From Bradyrhizobium sp. OK095 (GTDB lineage Bacteria > Pseudomonadota > Alphaproteobacteria > Rhizobiales > Xanthobacteraceae): a DNA stretch of 64,000 nt. This document shows positions 1-7,352 of the stretch, in pieces. The stretch spans positions 62,001-126,000 of the forward strand of contig NZ_FOBX01000006.1 of assembly GCF_900109945.1 (NCBI RefSeq). Direction: 5' to 3'. How positions within the stretch are numbered: position 1 is the stretch's first letter; each line of letters begins with the position of its first letter. A program made the translations under genes and the position numbers. The notes beneath the pieces were generated by a model. The model saw nothing but the letters and a program-made list of their open reading frames with translations. It was not told the origin of the DNA and ran no database searches.

Positions 1-402
1 CTCGCGCCGGTCGCCCTCGACCCAGCGCTCCACCGCGTAGAACAGGTCGGTCCAAACCGTCTGCGGGCACATGTAGCCGCACCACAGCCGGCCGGCGACC
101 GCATTCATCAGGAACAGCGTCATCGCCGCGATGATCAGGAGACCGGTGAAATAGTAGACCTCCTGCGGCCACAGCTCGATGAAGAAGAAGTAGAAGCGGC
201 GATGGGGAAGGTCGATCAGCACCGCCTGGCCCGGCAGGCCGGGCCCGCGGTTCCAGCGCATGAACGGCAGCAGATAGTAGGTCCCGAGCGTGACGCAGAG
301 GATCGCCCATTTGATGCGGCGGAAAGGCCCGTGGACCGACTGCGGATAGACCTTCTTTCGCTTCTGATAGAGAGGCCCTTCGATGAAGGTGTCGTCGGTC
401 AT
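1..402 (-). CDS. ccoG: Cytochrome oxidase assembly ferredoxin CcoG/FixG, N-terminal part
   Basis: Only the first 134 codons are present; the gene runs off the left edge. The ATG at 400-402 follows a GGGAAG ribosome site about 7 nt upstream. The product begins MTDDTFIEGPLYQKRKK, has two membrane segments (about residues 30-50 and 80-105) and the CcoG hallmark around residues 108-120 (GRLWCGYMCPQ). CcoG/RdxA/FixG is a membrane iron-sulfur protein that reduces copper for cbb3 oxidase assembly. It starts only 32 bp after the ArsR repressor gene, so the two may be co-transcribed. Family recognition is strong; downstream fixHIS partners would lie outside the window. Confidence 0.93.
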   Translation of the reverse strand, partial: MTDDTFIEGPLYQKRKKVYPQSVHGPFRRIKWAILCVTLGTYYLLPFMRWNRGPGLPGQAVLIDLPHRRFYFFFIELWPQEVYYFTGLLIIAAMTLFLMNAVAGRLWCGYMCPQTVWTDLFYAVERWVEGDRRE

Positions 403-434
403 GTCGCGCTTCCCGCGTTTGAGCCAGTGAAGCC

Positions 435-755
435 CTATTCCGGTGCACAGAAGAGGCGGTACAAGGTCTCCAGCACCGCGTGCGCTTCACGGCTCGCGAG
501 GCTGTAGTATATCGTCTGGCCCTCCCGCCTGGGTTTGATCAGGCTCAAGGCGCGCATCTTTCCGAGATGCTGGGATAATGCAGCCGACGACAGGCCCGCG
601 ATGTCGGCGAGTTCGCCGACGGATTTTTCGCCGTCCAGCATGTTGCAGAGAACCAGGAGTCGCTTGGGATTGCCCATGGCGGTCAGGAGGCGGGAGGCCT
701 CTTCGGCCTTCTCCTCCAGAGCGAGCAATTCCTGATTCCGGGGCTTGCGCTTCAT
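435..755 (-). CDS. ArsR-family repressor, BigR/SqrR-like persulfide sensor
   Basis: A 106-residue winged-helix ArsR protein (recognition region about residues 44-75, SVGELADIAGLSSAALSQHL). Cys37 and Cys103 are 66 residues apart, the same spacing as the disulfide or tetrasulfide-forming cysteines of SqrR and BigR, which derepress sulfide-detoxification genes when persulfides accumulate. The start MKRKPRNQ was preferred over an upstream extension because the longer frame crosses the operator and promoter. It is divergent from two YeeE/YedE genes, the classical BigR-operon partners, and lies directly upstream of ccoG. The sensor function is inferred from cysteine spacing and context; membership of ArsR is clear. 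Confidence 0.85.
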   Translation of the reverse strand: MKRKPRNQELLALEEKAEEASRLLTAMGNPKRLLVLCNMLDGEKSVGELADIAGLSSAALSQHLGKMRALSLIKPRREGQTIYYSLASREAHAVLETLYRLFCAPE

Positions 756-773
756 GACTGTCCAATATATTAG

Positions 774-787
774 TATATTCGAATATA
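774..787. promoter_or_regulatory. Probable ArsR/BigR operator palindrome
   Basis: TATATTCGAATATA is a perfect 14-bp palindrome in an AT-rich stretch between the divergent repressor (start 755) and the YeeE gene (start 853). AT-rich dyads in this position are typical of BigR-like operators. Binding is inferred, not shown. Confidence 0.55.
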
Positions 788-852
788 AGAAACAACTGAA
801 ATATATGTATCCGGTGCTCGCGCCTGGGTTACTCTCGATCCGGAGGGTCAAA

Positions 853-1281
853 ATGGTCGCCACGCCTTTCACGCCGATTGCCTCGCTCCTGGGCGGGGCG
901 CTGATCGGGCTGTCCGCGGTGCTCCTGATGTGGGCGACGGGACGGATCGCCGGTGTCAGCGGCATCGCGGCGCGATTGTTTCCGCCCTATGAGGACCGCG
1001 AATTCGCCGGCCGGCTCGCCTTCGTCGCCGGCCTGGTTGTCGCACCCGTGCTGGTGCGTCTCGCCACGGGTAGCCTGCCGGCCCAGACCATCGAGGCGGG
1101 AACGCCGCTTCTGATTGTCGCCGGATTGCTGACGGGCTTCGGCGCGGTGTGGGGCAGTGGCTGCACCTCCGGCCATGGCGTCTGCGGGCTGTCGCGCCTC
1201 TCGCTGCGATCGTTGGCGGCGACGATCACCTTCATGGCGGCGGGCATCGCCACCGTCTTCGTGATGCGGCACTGGAGCTGA
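853..1281 (+). CDS. YeeE/YedE-family sulfur transport membrane protein, first half
   Basis: A 142-residue integral membrane protein with about four hydrophobic segments and the YeeE/YedE motif GSGCTSGHGVCG (Cys104 and Cys111). In TsuA-type transporters these cysteines relay thiosulfate-like sulfur species. The ATG at 853 follows GGAGG about 7 nt upstream; an upstream in-frame start at 745 would cross the operator. It forms a pair with the next gene, 5 bp away, matching two-gene versions of the family (PmpA/PmpB type) in BigR operons. The exact substrate is not evident from sequence. Confidence 0.85.
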   Translation: MVATPFTPIASLLGGALIGLSAVLLMWATGRIAGVSGIAARLFPPYEDREFAGRLAFVAGLVVAPVLVRLATGSLPAQTIEAGTPLLIVAGLLTGFGAVWGSGCTSGHGVCGLSRLSLRSLAATITFMAAGIATVFVMRHWS

Positions 1282-1286
1282 CGGCG

Positions 1287-1754
1287 ATGGCTATCCTCGT
1301 TCAATTCGTGATCGGCCTGATCTTCGGACTCGGCCTCATCGTCTCCGGCATGTCGAACCCCGCGAAGGTTCTGAACTTCCTCGACATCGGCGGAATTCCG
1401 GCAGGGACTTGGGATGCGAGCCTTGCCTTCGTGATGGCCGGAGCGGTGGCCGTGACTTTCGTCGGCTTCACCCGCGTCCTGAAGCTCGCGCGTCCGTTCT
1501 TCGCCGAACGATTCTATCTTCCAACGCGACGGGACATCGATCCCAGGATCGTCGCAGGTCCCGCGATCTTCGGCGTCGGCTGGGGATTGGCGGGTTTCTG
1601 CCCGGGGCCGGCGCTGACTGCGCTCGGATTTGGCTCGGCGTCCGCCGTCATCTTCGTCGCTGCGATGTGTGTCGGCATGGTGCTCGCCCGCTTCGTCGCC
1701 CACCTGCCGCTGCTGACGCGCTTCGTCGCGCCGGCCGATCCGCTCGAAACCTAA
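1287..1754 (+). CDS. YeeE/YedE-family (DUF6691-like) membrane protein, second half
   Basis: A 155-residue membrane protein that complements the preceding gene. It has an N-terminal helix, a central loop with charged residues, and the second-half YeeE motif GVGWGLAGFCPGPAL with Cys105. It starts 5 bp after the first half ends, so the two are probably translated together and assemble as one sulfur-compound channel. Regulation is likely through the divergent ArsR repressor. Confidence is high for family and pairing, lower for the transported compound. Confidence 0.83.
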   Translation: MAILVQFVIGLIFGLGLIVSGMSNPAKVLNFLDIGGIPAGTWDASLAFVMAGAVAVTFVGFTRVLKLARPFFAERFYLPTRRDIDPRIVAGPAIFGVGWGLAGFCPGPALTALGFGSASAVIFVAAMCVGMVLARFVAHLPLLTRFVAPADPLET

Positions 1755-1775
1755 GGTAACCGCAGAGAGTAAGTC

Positions 1776-2132
1776 ATGGACAAGAATTATCCCGAGATCA
1801 CTCAGCATATCTCCGCCAATCTGCGCAAGCTGCGGAGCGACATTCCCGACACTATGAAGGGATTTGCGATGCTTGCCCAAGCCGCGACGCGTGACGGCGC
1901 GCTGGACAAGAAGACCAAGGAGCTGATGGCGCTGGCGCTAGGTGTCGCTGCGCATTGCGACGGCTGTATCGGCTTTCACACCGAAGCCCTCGTCAAGCTC
2001 GGCGCGACGCGCCAGGAGGTCGAGGAGACGCTCGGCATGGCCGTGTACATGGGCGGCGGACCGTCGCTGATGTACGCTGCGGACGCGATTGCGGCCTACG
2101 AGCAGTTCCAGCAACAGACGGTGGCCGCCTGA
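1776..2132 (+). CDS. AhpD-like carboxymuconolactone decarboxylase family protein
   Basis: A 118-residue all-helical AhpD-like protein. The motif HCDGCIGFH (Cys61, Cys64, His68) is the redox CxxC..H centre of the family, which reduces peroxides or related substrates through a peroxiredoxin-type cysteine cycle. It lies 21 bp after the second YeeE gene in the same direction, so it is probably the last member of the ArsR-controlled sulfur-stress operon, and a hairpin terminator follows. A role in thiol or persulfide homeostasis is inferred from context; many AhpD-like proteins remain uncharacterised. Confidence 0.85.
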   Translation: MDKNYPEITQHISANLRKLRSDIPDTMKGFAMLAQAATRDGALDKKTKELMALALGVAAHCDGCIGFHTEALVKLGATRQEVEETLGMAVYMGGGPSLMYAADAIAAYEQFQQQTVAA

Positions 2133-2156
2133 ACGTTATCGCGCAAAGCAACACGT

Positions 2157-2193
2157 GAAAGGACCGGGCGAGCATCGAGGCCCGGGCCTTTCC
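2157..2193. terminator. Bidirectional hairpin terminator
   Basis: GAAAGG-A-CCGGG pairs with CCCGG-G-CCTTTC across a 12-nt loop, between the convergent AhpD-like gene and the exported-protein gene at 2211. A and T tracts at the stem bases fit a terminator that works both ways. Confidence 0.6.
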
Positions 2194-2210
2194 GTCGGTG
2201 GCTTTATCGA

Positions 2211-2534
2211 TTACCAGCGGTCGACACCGACGCCCACGCTGACGCCGGGCGCGCGAATGCCGACGCCGGCGCGCGGACCATCGTCCCAGTCGCGATAGGT
2301 GCGGCGCTCATAGTAGCGGTCGCGCGGCATGGTCGCGTAGGAGTCGCGCACGATGACGCGCGCGCCTCCTCGGGTGCGATAGCAATTGCCGGAATCATCG
2401 CAGACGAGCCGGACTTGCTGAATGAGTTCTGGGTTGGTGTATTCGCTGGTCGTGTAGATGTCGGCGGCCTTTGCGCCGCTCGCCGCAGCGAGGGCCCCGA
2501 CGCCAGCCAGCATTGCAATCGTAAAATTCCTCAT
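2211..2534 (-). CDS. Small exported protein of unknown function
   Basis: A 107-residue protein with a clear signal peptide (MRNFTIAMLAGVGALAAASGAKA, cleavage near residue 23). The mature part has two cysteines (VCDDSGNCYR), an RDRYYERRTYRDWDD charged stretch, and a glycine/valine repeat tail (GVGIRAPGVSVGVGVDRW). This layout is common in rhizobial small periplasmic proteins, but no defined function is known to me. The ATG at 2534 follows a GGAGGA ribosome site, which decides the start against longer upstream frames. It converges with the AhpD-like gene. Confidence 0.75.
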   Translation of the reverse strand: MRNFTIAMLAGVGALAAASGAKAADIYTTSEYTNPELIQQVRLVCDDSGNCYRTRGGARVIVRDSYATMPRDRYYERRTYRDWDDGPRAGVGIRAPGVSVGVGVDRW

Positions 2535-2646
2535 CCTGTCCTCCTCCGAAACTGCCCTCTGCGGTAACAAGAAGGGGAGGCGGGGATCGTTCCGGCCGTT
2601 GTGCAGGTTTTTCCCGAAACCGTCGCTTGCCGCGGCTTGTTCCTCG

Positions 2647-3117
2647 TCAGGTCGGGAAGATGAGGCACGTCGTCGTGCCATGGGCAAGCAATCGGCCCCT
2701 CGCATCTGTCACGCGTCCGTCGGCCGTTCCAATGCGACGGCCGCAATTCAGGACCTTGCCCTCAGCCGTGATCGCGCCTGTCTCCGGAGTGATCGGCCGC
2801 AGCAGCGAGATCTTGAACTCGAGCGTGGTCTGGCCGATTCCTTTCTCGAGCGTCGATTGGATCGCCAGCCCCATGCAACTGTCGAGCAAGGTGGCCGTGA
2901 GACCACCGTGCATGGTGCCTGCCGGGTTGAGGTGAGCGCCGGTGGGCACGAGCGCGACGACGACGCGGCCATTCTCCGCCTCCACGACATCATAGTCGAG
3001 GGTCTGCGCGATCGTGTTGAGGGGGAGTGTTCCTGCAGCGAGACCCTGAACGAATTCGAGCCCACTCATCTGGTTCTGACGTTCGGCGTCAACTGTTCCG
3101 TAGATCCTGGTGGCCAT
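2647..3117 (-). CDS. PaaI-family hotdog acyl-CoA thioesterase
   Basis: A 156-residue single hotdog domain. The active-site helix reads GTMHGGLTATLLDSCMG, with the HGG and following acidic residue typical of PaaI/YdiI thioesterases that hydrolyse acyl- or aroyl-CoA. It is complete, with ATG at 3117. It lies 18 bp downstream of the disrupted ada-type gene, same strand, and may once have been co-transcribed with it. The substrate cannot be told from sequence. Two further PaaI-type genes occur in this window (7353-7817 and at the right edge). Confidence 0.85.
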   Translation of the reverse strand: MATRIYGTVDAERQNQMSGLEFVQGLAAGTLPLNTIAQTLDYDVVEAENGRVVVALVPTGAHLNPAGTMHGGLTATLLDSCMGLAIQSTLEKGIGQTTLEFKISLLRPITPETGAITAEGKVLNCGRRIGTADGRVTDARGRLLAHGTTTCLIFPT

Positions 3118-3135
3118 CGATGTCCCCGTTGTTGC

Positions 3136-3666
3136 TCAGCCGGCCGCGAGCCTGCGCTCGCTGCTCCTTTTTCGGAATGCCGAAGGCGGACGACCGTAGA
3201 GTTGCGTGAACGCCGTGCTCATACGTCGCACGCTTGAAAAGCCGGAACGTTCCGCCACGGCCGCGATCGGAAGATCGCTGGCATCGAGCAGGCGCTTGGC
3301 GCGCTGCACGCGGAGCGAGAGGGCCATCTGCAGCGGGGATGCGTCGAGATGCCGGGCGAACAAGCGTGTCAGATGACGCGTCCCGACTCCCAGCCGTTCG
3401 GCCAGTCGATCCACGCTGCTGCGATCCAGCTCTCCCGCTTCGATCAAGGCGAGCGCACGTTCGACCGTTGTCCGTGTGCCCTTCCACGCGGGACAGAACG
3501 GGGCGGTTTCTGGACGACATCTGAGACACGGGCGGAATCCGGCCTGCTCGGCAGCGGCGGCGCTTCGATAGAATGCAACGTTGCGCGCGAGGGGCGTTTT
3601 TGCTGGACAGACAGGGCGGCAGTAAATCCCCGTCGTCTTGACCGCGACGAAGACGACGCCATCCAT
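3136..3666 (-). pseudogene. adaA: ada-type (AdaA) methyl-phosphotriester sensor, 3' part split by an IS
   Basis: This 176-codon frame encodes almost all of an AdaA-like protein: a zinc-binding methyl-acceptor domain (Cys16, Cys20, Cys47, Cys50; YCRPVC and CLRC) and an AraC-type DNA-binding domain (about residues 70-165). The first 17 codons were severed by the IS3 element at 3670-4927; they lie at 4928-4979. Joining the two pieces with one copy of the TTGC duplication restores a 193-residue frame. Family function: accept methyl groups from DNA phosphotriesters and activate repair genes. The remnant keeps all four zinc cysteines and starts at an ATG with a GGGGAGG site (complement of 3674-3680) donated by the IS end, so it may still be translated. 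Confidence 0.85.
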
Positions 3667-3723
3667 TGCTGAGCCTCCCCTAAATCGGTGGACACCTATA
3701 GCTTAGGCAGCGAGAGGTGTGAG

Positions 3724-4041
3724 ATGACGAAACGGCAGCGACGGACCTATTCGGACGAGTACAAGCGGCAGGCAGTTGATCTGGTTTTATCGAGCGGCCG
3801 CTCGGCGAAGTCAGTTTCGAAGGAGCTCGGGCTTGACGGTTCCGTGCTGAGCCGATGGGTGTCGGAGCGGGGCACGGTGGAAGCCGGCGGCAGCGCCGTG
3901 GCGCCGACATCGCAGGCGGTGCTGCCGTCGGCGGACCAAGCTGACATGATTGCGCGGTTGCAGCGGGAAAACGAACAGCTGCGCATGGAGCGCGACATTT
4001 TAAAAAAGTCGATCGCGATCTTTGCTGGACCCCGGACATGA
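3724..4041 (+). CDS. IS3-family transposase OrfA
   Basis: A 105-residue protein with an N-terminal helix-turn-helix (KRQRRTYSDEYKRQAVDLVL and following, residues 3-55) and a leucine-zipper-like coiled coil (about residues 72-98, IARLQRENEQLRMERDILKK). This is the DNA-binding and dimerisation part of IS3 transposases. Its stop overlaps the start of orfB (ATGA at 4038-4041). A slippery A_AAA_AAG at 4002-4008 lets a fraction of ribosomes shift to -1 and make the OrfAB fusion transposase. Confidence 0.92.
   Translation: MTKRQRRTYSDEYKRQAVDLVLSSGRSAKSVSKELGLDGSVLSRWVSERGTVEAGGSAVAPTSQAVLPSADQADMIARLQRENEQLRMERDILKKSIAIFAGPRT
4002..4008 (+). other. Programmed -1 frameshift site in the IS3 element
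   Basis: AAAAAAG falls in the orfA frame as A_AAA_AAG. After a -1 slip the frame stays open (VDRDLCWTPD) into orfB, whose ATG lies 30 nt further on. This is the classical signal for OrfAB fusion in IS3 elements. Confidence 0.85.
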
Positions 4042-4898
4042 GATTCTGCTTCATCGAAGATCGCCGCGCGGACTATCCGGTCGAGATCATGTGCCGTGTG
4101 CTCGGCGTCTCGCCCGCGGGCTACTATGCTTGGCGGTCGCGCCCGGAAAGCCCCCGAGCCGCGGCCAATCGAGAGCTGCTGGAGGATATCAAGCAGGTTC
4201 ATCGCGACAGCCATGGCCGCTACGGCAGCCCGCGCATCCATGCCGAACTCAAAGCCCAGGGCCATGGTGCAAGCCGTGGCCGGATCGAACGGCAGATGCG
4301 CCACCATGGCATTCGGGCCATCTCGGCCGGGCCGAGACGATGCCGCACCACCGACAGCGGGCATGGTTTCCCGATCGCGCCGAACCTGCTCGGCCGGAAC
4401 TTCTCGGCCGCCATGCGCAATCAGGTCTGGCTCGCCGACATCACCTATGTCTGGACCGGCCAGGGATGGTTGTACCTGGCGGCCATCATGGATCTTTACA
4501 GTCGTCGTATCGTGGGCTGGTCGATGGACGACCATCTGCGCGCCGAACTGCCGCTTGCCGCGTTACGGATGGCGATCAAGGGGCAGAGGCCCGGCGCCGG
4601 CCTGATCCATCATTCCGATCGCGGCGTCCAATATGCTTCAACCGAGTACCGCCACGCGCTGCAAGCCGCCGGCTTCCGGCCTTCGATGAGCCGCAGAGCC
4701 GATTGCTACGACAATGCCCCGATGGAAAGCTTCTTCCACACGCTCAAGACCGAGTTGGTCCATCACCGCCAGTATGCAACCCGCGATGAAGCCGTGCGCG
4801 ACATCTTCACCTACGTCGAAGGCTTCTACAACAATCACCGTAGACACTCGGCCATCGGCTATATCAGCCCCGTCGAGATGGAGCTAAAATCGGCTTGA
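4038..4898 (+). CDS. IS3-family transposase OrfB (DDE integrase domain)
   Basis: A 286-residue rve/DDE transposase. The catalytic triad is visible: Asp134 (LADITYV), Asp194 (HHSDRG) and Glu230 (DNAPMESFF), with exactly 35 residues between the second Asp and Glu. An HTH_21-like segment (HGRYGSPRIHAEL) precedes the core and the usual NNHRRHSAIGYISP tail closes it. It overlaps orfA by 4 nt. No damage is seen. Confidence 0.95.
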   Translation: MRFCFIEDRRADYPVEIMCRVLGVSPAGYYAWRSRPESPRAAANRELLEDIKQVHRDSHGRYGSPRIHAELKAQGHGASRGRIERQMRHHGIRAISAGPRRCRTTDSGHGFPIAPNLLGRNFSAAMRNQVWLADITYVWTGQGWLYLAAIMDLYSRRIVGWSMDDHLRAELPLAALRMAIKGQRPGAGLIHHSDRGVQYASTEYRHALQAAGFRPSMSRRADCYDNAPMESFFHTLKTELVHHRQYATRDEAVRDIFTYVEGFYNNHRRHSAIGYISPVEMELKSA

Positions 4899-4927
4899 AC
4901 CCTGTCCACTTTCTTGGGGGAAGATCA

Positions 4928-4979
4928 TTGCCGCATCACGGCGGCGAAGGGCTTGGTAGCTTGCGTCGAACTTTGGCAT
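4928..4979 (-). pseudogene. adaA: Severed 5' end of the ada-type gene
   Basis: Reading leftwards from the ATG at 4979 gives MPKFDASYQALRRRDA, the normal N-terminus of AdaA/Ada sensors, and then runs into the IS end. Its frame joins exactly to the fragment at 3136-3666 once the IS and one TTGC copy are removed. Confidence 0.85.
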
Positions 4980-5050
4980 GGCCTCGCTATAGTGGCCGAA
5001 CCTTCGCGGCGCGAGTCCGATGCGATGATCACGTCTGAAAACGACCGAAG

Positions 5051-5455
5051 CTAGATAGGTTCGTAAGCCTCCGTCCCGCAGATGTCATCAGCTTCCGCGC
5101 GGCGGCGATCGACGACCTTTCCGCCATTGATGGTCACGACATAGGTCTGGGGGCCGAGCGAAGAGCCGGTTGCCGAAGTGAGCTGCGCGCGGACGCAGGC
5201 GGTCCAGCCCGGTCCGCGCACCTCGCGATGCGGCGCGGCGACATGCACCTCGCGTGGATAGGACGTGTTGAGGAAGACGATATCGATCTGCTCGCGCACC
5301 ACGCGCTTGACGTCGGGGGGCGGCTCAGGTGGTTGCTGCTCGGTTTCCCTGATGCGCATGAACTCGGGCACCGGCGCGCGGCTGTCAGCGAAACCGCAGG
5401 CCCCGAGCGCGAGCGCGCCGGCCAGCAGCGCCACATGGGCAATAATCCGCAACAT
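5051..5455 (-). CDS. Lipoprotein of unknown function
   Basis: A 134-residue protein starting MLRIIAHVALLAGALALGAC, a signal peptide ending in a lipobox (LALGAC, Cys20). The mature part has a proline-rich linker (QQPPEPPPDVKR), then a compact domain with two cysteines (TACVRAQL and DICGTEAYE). The ATG at 5455 follows a purine-rich AGGGGACC site; an upstream TTG frame was rejected. Probably a membrane-anchored periplasmic protein. The domain resembles a hypothetical family frequent in Bradyrhizobium, with no known activity. Confidence 0.78.
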   Translation of the reverse strand: MLRIIAHVALLAGALALGACGFADSRAPVPEFMRIRETEQQPPEPPPDVKRVVREQIDIVFLNTSYPREVHVAAPHREVRGPGWTACVRAQLTSATGSSLGPQTYVVTINGGKVVDRRRAEADDICGTEAYEPI

Positions 5456-5607
5456 CCGTGAAGGTCCCCTGCGGGCCAACAGATAGGAACGAATGCGATC
5501 CGACGAAGTCCGCCCCGATCAAGATTTGCTGAGCGTCTGGAACCCGCGGCATTTGCTATTAGGGGATTGCAGGCTAGTTTGTACTCCAGACGAGGGGGAT
5601 TGCACCA

Positions 5608-5838
5608 ATGAGGATTTTGGTCATAGCAGCCGCGGTGCTGGCGCTGGCGGGCGGATCGGCCCAGGCGCAGATGGGCGCCGGCAGCAAGCGCCAGGGCAAT
5701 GCGCCGAAGACCGACAACACGCCCAAGATCGACGAAAAGGCTTACAAGGCCGCGCTCGAGCGTATCCCCGAGCCCAAGGAGAAGTACGATCCGTGGAGCG
5801 GGGCGCGTCCGAACGAGCCCGCTAAAAAGCCCAAATGA
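5608..5838 (+). CDS. Tiny exported protein with a DPW-G-R motif
   Basis: 76 residues: signal peptide (residues 1-21, ending SAQAQ) and a short charged mature chain with the pattern EKAYK-x5-IP-x2-K-x3-DPW-x-G-x-R. The same pattern recurs in the exported protein at 8197-8493, so the two are paralogues of a small family. There is no cysteine and no recognisable catalytic domain. The function is unknown; a disordered periplasmic peptide is the most that can be said. Confidence 0.75.
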   Translation: MRILVIAAAVLALAGGSAQAQMGAGSKRQGNAPKTDNTPKIDEKAYKAALERIPEPKEKYDPWSGARPNEPAKKPK

Positions 5839-5903
5839 AGTGAGGCGGGCGTTGCGGACCCGCCTGCGTATTTCGGCCGCGCTCCTTGCGCTCCTGCTAG
5901 GCG

Positions 5904-6341
5904 ACGCCGCTGTTCGTCGAGGACAGCCTGATCTTCTGCTCGCCGTTCAACGAGGCGATCGCACTCGATCCCGACACGGGCGCGCAGAAATGGCGCTACG
6001 ATCCAGAGATCGCGACCAATCAGCGTCCCGCCAACCGCTATGTCTGTCGCGGTGTCACCTGGTGGGTTGATGATGCCGCGCCCGCGAATGCCGTCTGCCG
6101 GTCGCGGATCTTCATGGGCACCAACGACGTCCGCCTGATCGCCTTCGATGCGCGCAGTGGAAGAGAGCTGTGGCAGGGCCGGCTGCCAGTGCCAGGCGTC
6201 GCCAATCCCATGACCTATCTCTGGAAGGGCGAGTAATATGTCGCGATCGGCGCCGGCGGTCACTCCGAGGTCGGCACCTCGATCGGCGACAGTGTCGTTG
6301 CGTTTCGCCTGGCGCGGCCCGGCGAGGGGCCCTCTCTATAG
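5904..6341 (+). pseudogene. Decayed PQQ-dependent dehydrogenase remnant
   Basis: One frame reads as scattered pieces of a membrane quinoprotein glucose dehydrogenase: LFVEDSLIFCSPFNEAIALD, then an RIFMGTNDVRLIAFDARSG propeller blade, then C-terminal PGVANPMTYLWKGE and YVAIGAGGHSEVGT. The central several hundred residues are missing, a TAA falls between the last two pieces (6233-6235), and there is no proper start. The order of the pieces matches the intact family. Downstream, up to 6468, an open frame with one hydrophobic segment (SAIALAIIALVIAGLRW) has no clear origin. The region 5839-6514 otherwise holds nothing I can support. Confidence 0.75.
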
Positions 6342-6514
6342 TCACGCACGATCGATCGTCCGGGTGGACGATTTTTTTGCGGCATCCTCGGCGATCGCAC
6401 TCGCGATCATCGCGCTCGTGATCGCGGGCCTGCGCTGGCGTCGTCGACGTCGTATCACGCGAGCATGACGCGGCATTGTACGCGCGATACGAACGTACAT
6501 TCACATCGTATGTA

Positions 6515-6763
6515 CTACTGTACGAAAGCGAGGCCGATGCGCCTGTCGCTACGCCAAACGGCGCGGCAATTCCGCGCAAAATTGTCGCGCGCGATCGAGA
6601 GCGTGAATGATTGCGGCAATGTGACGGGAGCATCGAGGTCGATTGCAGCGCCGCTTTCCGATATGTTTCGTACCGTGCAGGCGATTCCGCTATTTTCAAA
6701 GGTGAGCGTTCCACCCTTGAAAACACGGTGACGCTGCGCTGCACGTTTCTCGATCATCGGCAT
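6515..6763 (-). CDS. PilZ-domain protein
   Basis: An 82-residue single PilZ domain. The c-di-GMP-binding RxxxR is seen near the start (KRAAQRHRV), followed by the second motif N-x-S-x-x-G (VRNISESGAAIDL, about residues 32-44) and the closing beta strands (RIGLAFVQ). Start chosen at MPMIEKR (6763); M3 at 6757 is equally possible, while a GTG far upstream lacks homology. It is probably a stand-alone c-di-GMP receptor, one of many in rhizobia. It is divergent from the hdeA-like gene. Confidence 0.82.
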   Translation of the reverse strand: MPMIEKRAAQRHRVFKGGTLTFENSGIACTVRNISESGAAIDLDAPVTLPQSFTLSIARDNFARNCRAVWRSDRRIGLAFVQ

Positions 6764-6939
6764 TAATCCATAACGATGATTGTGAAGTAGTGCATAGAAA
6801 TTGCGTTGAAATAAACTCAATACTGGCGCTACTTGCACAGCGCTTCAGACTTCGTTTACGACGTTGGAGCGGTGAGTCACCCGCCGAGTTTACCCAGCAA
6901 GCCTTTCCTTTATGGCGTTACGCGCCGATGGAGATTCCG

Positions 6940-7233
6940 ATGAAGACCACGCTTTCGATCCTGTTCGCCGCAGCTCTCTCGCTGTCGTCGATGCCCGCCA
7001 ACGCCACCAAGCTTGATCTCGCGACCATGAGCTGCAAGCAGTTCCTCGAGAGCGGCGACGACACCATCAAGATGGTGCTGACCTGGATGGACGGCTGGTA
7101 CAAGGGCGACGAGGACAACGCGATCATCGACACCGACGTGTTCGTCGACAACGCCAAGAAGTTCGGCACTTATTGCGGCACCAATCCGAACGTCAGCATC
7201 GTCACCGCAGCCGACGAAGTTCTCGGCAAGTAA
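6940..7233 (+). CDS. HdeA-family periplasmic acid-stress chaperone
   Basis: A 97-residue exported protein: signal peptide (about residues 1-22, SMPANA), then an HdeA fold with the two conserved cysteines (MSCKQF and GTYCGTN) and the usual LDLATMSCKQFLESGDD start. HdeA-like proteins protect periplasmic proteins at low pH. The ATG at 6940 has a GGAG site 7-8 nt upstream. It is complete and monocistronic. Confidence 0.85.
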   Translation: MKTTLSILFAAALSLSSMPANATKLDLATMSCKQFLESGDDTIKMVLTWMDGWYKGDEDNAIIDTDVFVDNAKKFGTYCGTNPNVSIVTAADEVLGK

Positions 7234-7352
7234 TCTGCGCAACCTCTGACGCGCGATAGCAATCGCGCTTCAGCGTGTTGCCTTGATGCGATCGTCATCG
7301 AGAGCCGCGATGCGCCTTGCGCTTACGCGGCTCTCTGCTTTTCGGGCGATGC

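Larger units (their letters stand above)
3670..4927 (+). mobile_element. Complete IS3-family insertion sequence
   Basis: A 1258-bp element. Its ends are imperfect inverted repeats: TGAGCCTCCCC at the left and TGATCTTCCCC read inward from the right, both continuing to a shared GTGGACA block. It is bounded by a perfect 4-bp target duplication, TTGC (3666-3669 and 4928-4931). It carries overlapping orfA and orfB with an A6G slippery heptamer. Everything needed for transposition looks intact, so the insertion is probably recent. It interrupts an ada-type gene. Confidence 0.93.

Noticed and set aside
6465..6731. An 88-codon plus-strand frame over the PilZ gene
   Set aside because: It lies opposite a recognisable PilZ domain and has no start signal or homology.
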